Assembly: GCA_040307715.1 (NCBI GenBank) | Contig: JAWRJC010000038.1 | Location: forward strand, 1-17,179 | Direction of reading: 5' to 3' | DNA from: RUG13615 sp040307715 | GTDB taxonomy: Bacteria > Bacillota > Clostridia > Peptostreptococcales > Anaerovoracaceae | Length of the DNA: 17,179 nt | Shown here: positions 6,409-12,291 of the stretch, piece after piece | Numbering within the stretch: the stretch's first letter is position 1 | Layout of the letters: each line of letters opens with the position of its first letter | Notes under the pieces: model-generated | What the model saw: only the letters and a program-made list of their open reading frames with translations | The model's database searches: none | What the model was told of the DNA's origin: nothing | Translations under genes and position numbers: made by a program

Positions 6409-8121
6409 ATGAAAACAGTACTGACAAACGGCAAGATTTATATTGAAAGGGGCGCCTTCTGCGAGGCGCTCCTTATTGAAGACGGCATCATCCGCATGAC
6501 GGGCACAAATGAAGAGGTGCTTGCGGCGGCAGAGGGCGATTTTGCGGGTGCGGGGAGTGATTCCGCGGCGAACGAAGCGCCGGCGGTCATCGACTGCGCA
6601 GGACAGACGGTCGTCCCGGGCTTTAACGACACGCACATGCACCTGCTGCAGTTCAGCGAATTCATCGCGGGCGTGAGGACCGAGGATGCGACGTCCATCA
6701 ACATGCTCGTGGAGCGGTGCAAAGACTTCATGGCGGAGCACCCGGACCGCGTCGCCCACGGTATGCACGCGATGGGGTGGAACCAGGATCTGTTTACGGA
6801 CGAAAAACGCATGCCAAACCGGCATGACCTCGACCGCATTTCCCTGGAGATCCCGATCGTGCTGGAGCGCGTCTGCGGGCATATCGCCAGCGCCAATACA
6901 AAGGCGATCGACCTGTTCCTCGCACAGAACGGCGGCACGGTGCCGGTCATCGAAGACGGTGAGATCGAACTGGACGATGCAGGGTATCCGACAGGCATTT
7001 TCAAGGAACTCGCGGTCAATGTCATCGCCGACACGATCCCCAAGTACACACCGGAAGAATGGCATGACCTCGTACTCGAGGGCATGCAGTACGCGGCGCG
7101 GCACGGCTACACCAGCCTGCAGTCCAACGACATCGGGTTTTCGGGACTCCGTGAAGAGGACGTGTTCCGCATTCTGAAAGACGTGCGGGACAGCGGCAGG
7201 ATGGCGGTCCGCTACCGGCATCAGAGCGCGTACTTCACGCTGGAGTCGTTCGAGGAATCGCTCAAAAACGGCGAATACGCCGCGGCGGATGAGGAATACG
7301 ACGCGGACGGCAGTGCAGCCCCCGGCAGGGATGGTACGCCGGCCGGACCGATGCTCACACTGGGGCCGCTCAAACTGTTCGCAGACGGCAGCCTCGGCGC
7401 CAGAACGGCGCTTCTCGGGCAGGATTACGCGGACGAACCGGGCAACCACGGCCTCGTCTGGACCCCGCTGGAAGATCTTCACGCATACGCAAAGCTGGCC
7501 AACCGGTACGGCGTGCAGGTCATCACACACGCGATCGGCGACCAGGCTGTACGCAACATCCTGGACGTGTATGAAGCGGCGGACCCGACGGGGACCAACC
7601 CGAACCGCAACGTCATCAACCACTGTCAGATCACGGACCGGGAATGCCTTGACCGGATCCGCGACGGGCACATCCTGACAGCTGTGCAGCCGATCTTCCT
7701 GGAGTACGACATCCATATGGCGGAAGACCGTGTCGGGCCGGAACTGGCATCGACCTCCTACGCATTCGGAACGCTGGTCCGGGAAGGTGTGCACCAGTCC
7801 TTCGGGACGGATGCACCGGTCGAAGACCTCGCACCACTGCCCAACATCTACACAGCGGTCACGCGCAAGGATCTCAACTGCGAACCGGCAGAAGGCTGGT
7901 ATCCGGACGAGTGCATGGATATCTACGATGCGGTGGACTGCGCGACCATCGAAGGCGCGTACATGGAGTTCGCCGAGGATGTGAAGGGACGCCTTATGCC
8001 CGGCTATCTGGCGGATCTGGTGATCCTGGATAAAGACATTTTCACCTGTCCGGCGGACGAGATCAAAGATGCGGCGCCGGTGCTGACCATGGTCGGCGGC
8101 AAGGTCGTGTATCAGCGGTAA
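6409..8121 (+). CDS. YtcJ-like metal-dependent amidohydrolase (Amidohydro_3 type)
   Basis: Cytoplasmic hydrolase of the amidohydrolase superfamily, the YtcJ / NfdA-like branch that cleaves N-formyl or other amide bonds. Visible features are the N-terminal beta-sandwich segment, GFNDTHMHL (H76, H78 metal ligands), LKLFADGSLGART (321-333), THAIGD (H374), NHCQ (H405) and FGTDAPVE (catalytic D468), and a C-terminal return to the beta-sandwich ending GGKVVYQR. At 570 residues it is slightly long for the family because of two acidic/Ala-rich inserts (about 44-57 and 291-313). Start ATG 6409 with AAGGAAAG just upstream (6399-6406). Last gene of the cluster, with a strong terminator about 50 bases after its stop. 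With the permease and two other hydrolases it suggests degradation of an imported amide or modified peptide. The family is confident and the substrate unknown. Confidence 0.9.
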   Translation: MKTVLTNGKIYIERGAFCEALLIEDGIIRMTGTNEEVLAAAEGDFAGAGSDSAANEAPAVIDCAGQTVVPGFNDTHMHLLQFSEFIAGVRTEDATSINMLVERCKDFMAEHPDRVAHGMHAMGWNQDLFTDEKRMPNRHDLDRISLEIPIVLERVCGHIASANTKAIDLFLAQNGGTVPVIEDGEIELDDAGYPTGIFKELAVNVIADTIPKYTPEEWHDLVLEGMQYAARHGYTSLQSNDIGFSGLREEDVFRILKDVRDSGRMAVRYRHQSAYFTLESFEESLKNGEYAAADEEYDADGSAAPGRDGTPAGPMLTLGPLKLFADGSLGARTALLGQDYADEPGNHGLVWTPLEDLHAYAKLANRYGVQVITHAIGDQAVRNILDVYEAADPTGTNPNRNVINHCQITDRECLDRIRDGHILTAVQPIFLEYDIHMAEDRVGPELASTSYAFGTLVREGVHQSFGTDAPVEDLAPLPNIYTAVTRKDLNCEPAEGWYPDECMDIYDAVDCATIEGAYMEFAEDVKGRLMPGYLADLVILDKDIFTCPADEIKDAAPVLTMVGGKVVYQR

Positions 8122-8170
8122 AGCGCCGGCAGGAATGGCTGATGAGCGATTCAGTAAAATGAAAAATAAG

Positions 8171-8200
8171 CCGCACCGGGTGATGCACCGGTGCGGTTTC
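8171..8200 (+). terminator. Rho-independent terminator of the hydrolase cluster
   Basis: CCGCACCGG (8171-8179) pairs with CCGGTGCGG (8188-8196) around an 8-nt loop, followed by TTTCTTG. It closes the cluster that starts at the permease. Confidence 0.85.
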
Positions 8201-8204
8201 TTGA

Positions 8205-8210
8205 TATAAT
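8205..8210 (+). promoter_or_regulatory. -10 box of the mscS promoter
   Basis: TATAAT lies directly behind the terminator. No good -35 is seen at the right distance because the terminator stem occupies that place. A start site near 8217 would exclude the in-frame ATG at 8215 and supports translation from 8260. Confidence 0.55.
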
Positions 8211-8259
8211 GTAAATGTCAGATAATGTGCATAACGGCATCGGCCGGGGAGGATATGAT

Positions 8260-9063
8260 ATGGAAGCATTTTGGGACAAAGTCATAGAGATCTGTACGCA
8301 GGCAGGCGGCAAGATCATCCTTGCGATCCTGATCTTCATCGTTGGTAAGATCATCATCAAGAAACTGCTCAAACTCATCACGAAAGTGAAGGGCTACGCC
8401 AAAATGGATGCTACGGTCCAGTCGTTCTTCCTTAATTTCGCGAAGATCGCGCTGTATGTCGTGCTGGTCGTTTCGATCATTTCCGTACTCGGTGTACCGA
8501 TGGCTTCGGTCATCACCGTGCTCGCCAGCTGCGGCGTGGCGGTCGGCCTGGCGCTGCAAGGCGCGCTTGCGAATATCGCGGGCGGCATCATGCTGCTGAT
8601 CTTCCGGCCGTTCAACGTCGGCGATTACATCGCGGCGGCCGGCGAAGAGGGCACCGTCAAGAATATTTCGCTGTTCTATACGGTCATCAATACCGTCGAT
8701 AACAAAGAGATCACCATCCCGAACGGCGCCCTGATGAACGCGAACGTCAGCAACTTCTCCTCCGAGGACAAGCGCAGAGTCGACCTGTCCTTCAACATCG
8801 GCGGCGGTGAGGACATCAACAAGGTCCAGGAGACTATCCTCGGTGTCATCGAAGGCTGCGAGAAGGCACTCGGCGATCCGGCTCCTTTCGTGGCACCGGT
8901 CGGTCCTGTCCCGGGCGGGCTGGAATACACCGTCCGTGTATGGTGCAATTCGGGGGATTACTGGGATGTGCATTTTGACCTGATGAAACGCATCCCGACA
9001 GCGATCGGCGAAGCAGGCTTCAGCGGCCCGGCTCCGGCGACGAAAGTGGTCATGGATAAATAG
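8260..9063 (+). CDS. mscS: Small-conductance mechanosensitive channel MscS
   Basis: Membrane channel that opens under tension and releases solutes during osmotic downshock. The 267-residue protein has the classic MscS plan: TM1 at about 17-37, TM2 at 60-79 and the pore-lining TM3 at 84-112. The diagnostic GVAVGLALQGALANIAGGIMLL stretch (residues 92-113) is followed by IFRPFNVGDYI. The beta domain contains ITIPNGALMNANVSNFS and is followed by the C-terminal alpha/beta domain. The start is ATG 8260, 6 bases after GGAGGA (8248-8253). The in-frame ATG at 8215 has no ribosome binding site and would lie at the expected transcription start. The next gene begins 17 bases after the stop, so the two are probably co-transcribed. 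The family assignment is very secure. Confidence 0.95.
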   Translation: MEAFWDKVIEICTQAGGKIILAILIFIVGKIIIKKLLKLITKVKGYAKMDATVQSFFLNFAKIALYVVLVVSIISVLGVPMASVITVLASCGVAVGLALQGALANIAGGIMLLIFRPFNVGDYIAAAGEEGTVKNISLFYTVINTVDNKEITIPNGALMNANVSNFSSEDKRRVDLSFNIGGGEDINKVQETILGVIEGCEKALGDPAPFVAPVGPVPGGLEYTVRVWCNSGDYWDVHFDLMKRIPTAIGEAGFSGPAPATKVVMDK

Positions 9064-9080
9064 TGAAGGAGAGTGATCCC

Positions 9081-9617
9081 ATGAACGAAATCATCGAATC
9101 GATGATCGAACGGAGAAGTGTGCGTAAATTCAAGTCCGACAAAGTGCCGCGTGAATTGATCGAACAGATCGTTGAGGCCGGCCTCTACGCGCCGAGCGGT
9201 ATGGGCGGCCAGCCGACCATCATACTGGTCATCACCAATCAGGAGATGAAGCGCCGGCTCGCGGAAGCCAACCGCAAGATCGGCGGTTGGGGCGAGGACT
9301 ATGATCCGTTCTACGGCGGGCGTGTCGTACTCGTCGTGCTGGCGGACAAGTCGCATCCGACCTGGCAGTATGACGGTCCGCTGGTCATGGAGAACATGAT
9401 GCTGGCGGCGAACGCGCTGGGCCTCGGCAGCATCTGGATCCACCGCGCGAAGGAAGAGTTCGAGCAGGACGAATGGAAAGCGCTGCTCGCGGATCTCGGC
9501 GCGGAAGGGGACTACGAAGGCATCGGGCACTGCGTCATCGGGTACGATGCGTATCCGGACGGGGAATACCCCGAAGCGGCGCCGCGCAAAGCAGGCCGCG
9601 TGTTCTGGGTGGAATAG
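9081..9617 (+). CDS. Nitroreductase family protein (FMN-dependent oxidoreductase)
   Basis: Small FMN-binding NAD(P)H oxidoreductase of the nitroreductase family, acting in the cytoplasm. RRSVRKF (residues 11-17) and APSGMGGQPTIILV (37-50) are the usual phosphate- and flavin-binding segments. ANALGLGSIWIHRAKEEF and the terminal IGHCVIGYDAYPDG...RKAGRVFW complete the fold. The 178-residue length matches the short subgroup with this C-terminal cap. ATG 9081 follows GAAGGAGAG (9065-9073). A GTG at 9063 overlapping the mscS stop would add six residues but lacks a Shine-Dalgarno. Seventeen bases separate it from mscS. The physiological substrate is not predictable. Confidence 0.9.
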   Translation: MNEIIESMIERRSVRKFKSDKVPRELIEQIVEAGLYAPSGMGGQPTIILVITNQEMKRRLAEANRKIGGWGEDYDPFYGGRVVLVVLADKSHPTWQYDGPLVMENMMLAANALGLGSIWIHRAKEEFEQDEWKALLADLGAEGDYEGIGHCVIGYDAYPDGEYPEAAPRKAGRVFWVE

Positions 9618-9671
9618 CCGGCAGCGCCGGTACGGTGCAGCAGGTACGCGCAGAATAATAAACAAGATAAA

Positions 9672-9705
9672 AATGACGGGAGAGGCGGATGCCTCTCCCG
9701 TCATT
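9672..9705. terminator. Bidirectional terminator between nitroreductase and marR
   Basis: A 15-bp perfect stem (9672-9686 with 9691-9705) with the 4-nt loop GGAT. On the minus strand it is followed by ATTTTTATC, a good U-tract for the marR transcript. On the plus strand the tail TTGTGTG is weaker. It serves the convergent nitroreductase and marR genes. Confidence 0.85.
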
Positions 9706-9771
9706 GTGTGTTCAGGAGTTGTGTGTCAGTCTACGGAGGACGCACACAACGGAAGGCCGGTGTGGGTGGGA

Positions 9772-10335
9772 CTACTCGGCTGCGGATTCATAGGCTGCAG
9801 CCAGCTTGTCCAGCAGAGCGAGCAGCTGCTCTTTCTCTTCGTCCGTCAGGGCGGCAAAGAGGGCGGCAAACCGTTCTTTGCGCTCGTCCTCGAGTTCGTA
9901 CGCGCGGGCTCTGCCTTTTTCGGTGAGGTAGATCCTCGTCGCACGGCCGTCATCCGGATCGGGGCGGCGGTCGATGTAGCCGGTCTGTTCCAGTTTGTCG
10001 ATGAACTCGGAGGTCGAGGACGGGCCGATATGCATCTGCTCGGAGATGGCTTTCTGACGGAGTCCGTCTTCATGTTCGAGAAGGATGCCGAGGATGCGCT
10101 CCCTGGAGAGCATGCGCATCGTTCTCATGCGGGCGCGGTGGCCGAGGCCGTGCGGACCGTGTCCGGGAGCGCCGCAGGGACCATGCCCGTGAGGGCCGTG
10201 TCCGGGACCGCCGCAGGGGCCGTGTCCGTGGGGGCCTCTACCGTCCGGAGCGCCTTCCGGGCGGAGCATCATTCTCATCTGTCTGGGTGCCTTCATGAGG
10301 CGTTCAAATAATCTTTCATCGATCGTTTTATTCAT
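9772..10335 (-). CDS. MarR-family transcriptional regulator with His/Gly/Pro/Cys-rich tract
   Basis: Winged helix-turn-helix DNA-binding repressor, normally a dimer whose ligand releases DNA. The C-terminal part reads as MarR: LRQKAISEQMHIGPSSTSEFIDKL (helix-turn-helix) followed by the wing RRPDPDDGRATRIYLTEKG and a long dimerisation helix. Residues 31-66 form a low-complexity tract built of GHGPHG, HGPCGGPG and HGPCGAPG blocks, with about ten His and two Cys that could bind metal. The favoured start is ATG at 10335 (187 residues) because AAAGGAAG precedes it. In-frame ATGs at 10356 and 10389 are possible, the former with GGAAGAA close by. Its promoter is flanked by two identical 12-bp sites, suggesting autorepression. 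It faces the DUF1858-like gene, which may share that control. Confidence 0.88.
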   Translation of the reverse strand: MNKTIDERLFERLMKAPRQMRMMLRPEGAPDGRGPHGHGPCGGPGHGPHGHGPCGAPGHGPHGLGHRARMRTMRMLSRERILGILLEHEDGLRQKAISEQMHIGPSSTSEFIDKLEQTGYIDRRPDPDDGRATRIYLTEKGRARAYELEDERKERFAALFAALTDEEKEQLLALLDKLAAAYESAAE

Positions 10336-10408
10336 ATTCAACTTCCTTTCTTTCATTTCTTCCAATTCATTCTCTGTGATTCGTCCCATACATTCGTTCT
10401 TTCGTTTT

Positions 10409-10438
10409 GCCGGCCTTCGGAGCAGGCCGGCGGTTTTT
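10409..10438 (+). other. Terminator-like hairpin facing the plus strand inside the marR leader
   Basis: GCCGGCCT (10409-10416) pairs with AGGCCGGC (10424-10431) and is followed by GGTTTTTAT on the plus strand. No plus-strand gene lies upstream. On the minus strand the hairpin is in the marR 5' leader, where it lacks a downstream U-tract. Confidence 0.55.
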
Positions 10439-10516
10439 ATATCAGATCATTCCATGAGTTGAGATAGTTAGGGGTTTTGTTGTTCCGTTTGTACATTTTG
10501 AAATAGTTGTTGCTGC

Positions 10517-10536
10517 ATTATGCGATTCCGCATAAT
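10517..10536. promoter_or_regulatory. Inverted repeat ATTATGCG / CGCATAAT in the marR leader
   Basis: A perfect 8-bp inverted repeat (10517-10524, 10529-10536) with a 4-nt centre. It abuts the proximal 12-bp operator copy, just downstream of the predicted marR transcription start. It may be a protein-binding site or an RNA hairpin. Confidence 0.5.
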
Positions 10537-10596
10537 TAGTTCGGTACCGTAATTAAATTATAGCAAGGCGATTCTGCGTGTCAATAGTTCGGTACC
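10537..10596 (-). promoter_or_regulatory. marR promoter bracketed by duplicate operator-like sites
   Basis: On the minus strand a fully consensus -35 TTGACA (10579-10584) and -10 TATAAT (10557-10562) are separated by 16 bp. The sequence TAGTTCGGTACC (plus strand) occurs twice: at 10585-10596, touching the -35, and at 10537-10548, over the expected start site. The copies are 48 bp apart and contain the palindromic core GGTACC. This layout is typical of autoregulated MarR genes. Binding by this MarR is inference. Confidence 0.75.
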
Positions 10597-10649
10597 AAAA
10601 TATTTTGCAAATTTCTCGAACATGCAAAGACGGGGACGGGAGAGGGTGG

Positions 10650-10655
10650 TATAAT
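10650..10655 (+). promoter_or_regulatory. -10 box upstream of the DUF1858-like gene
   Basis: TATAAT 51 bases before the start codon, preceded by GTGG. No clear -35 is seen at 16-18 bp, so it may depend on an activator or be weak. Confidence 0.45.
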
Positions 10656-10705
10656 CAGGGTAAGCAGGCGGCAGGCAGGCCGCGCATGCAAGAGGAGGAA
10701 AACCG

Positions 10706-10942
10706 ATGAAAGTAGATAAAGATACAAAACTGACAGATATTCTGAAGGAATATCCGTGGCTGAAAGACGAACTCCCCAAGATCGACAGCCGCCTGAAGGT
10801 GATCAAAAACCCGATGGCGAAGGTCATGCTGGGCAAGATGACCGTCGCGGACGCGAGTGAAAAGAGCGGTTTTTCCGTGGAGGAACTGCTTACAAAACTT
10901 GACGAGCTTGTCAAAGCGCACAAACCGAAGAGTTCCTGGTAG
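10706..10942 (+). CDS. Small DUF1858-like protein without cysteines
   Basis: A 78-residue cytoplasmic protein. The pattern KLTDILKEYPWLKDELPKID...NPMAKVMLGKMTVADASEKSGFSVEELLTKLDELV resembles the DUF1858 domain, a small helical module often linked to redox or hybrid-cluster proteins. Unlike the redox-disulfide members of that family it has no Cys, so a redox role through a CxxC is excluded. ATG 10706 follows a strong AGGAGG (10693-10698) at 7 bases. It is the only gene on its transcript, since a terminator follows 42 bases after the stop. It starts 371 bases from the divergent marR start and may share its regulation. The family match is from memory of the pattern and moderately sure. Confidence 0.75.
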   Translation: MKVDKDTKLTDILKEYPWLKDELPKIDSRLKVIKNPMAKVMLGKMTVADASEKSGFSVEELLTKLDELVKAHKPKSSW

Positions 10943-10950
10943 ACGGAACG

Positions 10951-10992
10951 GAGCGATCTGGCCGCTGCAAGCAGAGCGATCTGACCGCTGCA
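10951..10992 (+). repeat. Direct repeat of 19 bp overlapping a terminator
   Basis: GAGCGATCTGGCCGCTGCA (10951-10969) and GAGCGATCTGACCGCTGCA (10974-10992) differ at one base and lie 23 bp apart. The end of the second copy forms the left arm of the following terminator. Confidence 0.8.
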
Positions 10993-11014
10993 TCGTTTTG
11001 GTGCGGCGGTTTTT
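10984..11014 (+). terminator. Terminator of the DUF1858-like gene
   Basis: ACCGCTGCA (10984-10992) pairs with TGCGGCGGT (11002-11010) with one U-G wobble and a 9-nt loop, followed by TTTT to 11014. Confidence 0.75.
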
Positions 11015-11108
11015 CTATGGATGCGGATGTGGTATCATGAAACTGCGATAACGAAATGACAGATCGAAGCCACCATCATGAGCGATTCTCATAACGGGAG
11101 GAACCGGG

Positions 11109-12260
11109 ATGAATCTTCTGATCCATGATCTTTCTGCCGCTGAATGGGCGCGCGTCGCGGACAACTATCAGGACTGGACGGTCGTAATGGATACCGGCAG
11201 CATCAGGCCGTGCCGGGGGTGTTTTCATTGCTGGTCGAGCGGCACCGGCGTGTGCGCGATCAAAGACGGCTATGAAAAGATGGGGCAGCTGATCCACGAA
11301 GTGGACGAAGTGGTCGTGATGAGCCGCTATACCTACGGCGGGTTCAGCAGCTTTGTGAAGAATGTCTTCGACCGCAGCCTGGGCTATGTGCTGCCGGAAT
11401 TTGAAACGGCGTTCGGCGAGATGCATCACCAGAAGCGGTACGCGGAGAACAAGCCGGTCACGTTCGTATTCCGCGGAACTGGGCTGACCGAAGAAGATAA
11501 AGAGAAAGCAAGACGTTACGTTGCGGCGGTCTGCAGGAATCTGCGGGGCGTGGTGAAGGACGTCTTTTTTGAGGCGGAACGGGAGCAGGAAGCGCCTGCA
11601 GCGTCTGAGCGCGGGGCGGAACCGCCCGGAACCGAAAGAGCCGCACAGGAGCGCGCCGGCATCCTCCTGATCGACTGCAGTATCCGCGGCAGGAATTCAA
11701 ACACGCGGGTCTTTCTGAAACAGCTGCAAGCCTATATGGAATCGCCGGCAAACCTGGTGGGCCTTTACGGGGGCGGCAGTCCGGCAGAACTCGTGGATGC
11801 CGTCGCCGACGCGGAAACGGTGGTCCTTGGAGTACCGCTGTATGTCGACGGACTGCCGGCATCGACGCTGTGGCTTCTGGAGATGGTGAAGGCGTGCGGC
11901 GCGGGACAGCAGTGCAAGGTCTATGCGGTCGTGAACAACGGCCTGTATGAGAGTCGTCAGAACGAGAATCTGCTGAGCGCGATCAAAGACTGGTGTGCGG
12001 AAAGCGGCTCGAAGTACTGCGGTGCGCTCGCGATCGGCGCCGGCGAAATGGCTGGTGTGCTGATGCGCGGGAAGAAGTGGTCTCTCTGGCCGGTCCGCCG
12101 CATCAAAAAAGGCCTCCGCCAACTGGCGAAGACCATTGATGCAGGGAAAGAAACGATCGATGCATATGCGGATCCGTTCGCGTTCCCGCGGTGGATGTAT
12201 ATCCTGATTGCGAATACCAGCTGGAAGCGGCAGAAGAAAGCCGCGAAAGCCCGCAGGTGA
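11109..12260 (+). CDS. Tandem flavodoxin-like / FMN reductase-fold protein
   Basis: A 383-residue cytoplasmic protein with two flavodoxin-like domains joined by an Ala/Glu/Pro-rich linker (about 156-184). The N-terminal domain carries PCRGCFHCWSSGTGVC (C35, C38, C41, C49), then DGYEKMGQLIHEVDEVVVMSRYTYGGFSSFVKNVFDR, typical of NADPH-dependent FMN reductase-type flavodoxins. The start of this domain lacks the usual GSxRxxSNT phosphate loop. The second domain starts ILLIDCSIRGRNSNTRVFL, which does look like such a loop, and continues with VVLGVPLYVDGLPASTLWLLE. It is likely an electron-transfer or quinone/iron-reducing flavoprotein. ATG 11109 follows GGGAGG (11096-11101). It is convergent with feoB, 31 bases away, with no obvious terminator between. 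The partner is unknown, and a link with ferrous iron uptake is only a guess. Confidence 0.85.
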   Translation: MNLLIHDLSAAEWARVADNYQDWTVVMDTGSIRPCRGCFHCWSSGTGVCAIKDGYEKMGQLIHEVDEVVVMSRYTYGGFSSFVKNVFDRSLGYVLPEFETAFGEMHHQKRYAENKPVTFVFRGTGLTEEDKEKARRYVAAVCRNLRGVVKDVFFEAEREQEAPAASERGAEPPGTERAAQERAGILLIDCSIRGRNSNTRVFLKQLQAYMESPANLVGLYGGGSPAELVDAVADAETVVLGVPLYVDGLPASTLWLLEMVKACGAGQQCKVYAVVNNGLYESRQNENLLSAIKDWCAESGSKYCGALAIGAGEMAGVLMRGKKWSLWPVRRIKKGLRQLAKTIDAGKETIDAYADPFAFPRWMYILIANTSWKRQKKAAKARR

Positions 12261-12291
12261 CGGGCGCCGGGGAACCGCAATCAGCGGATGA

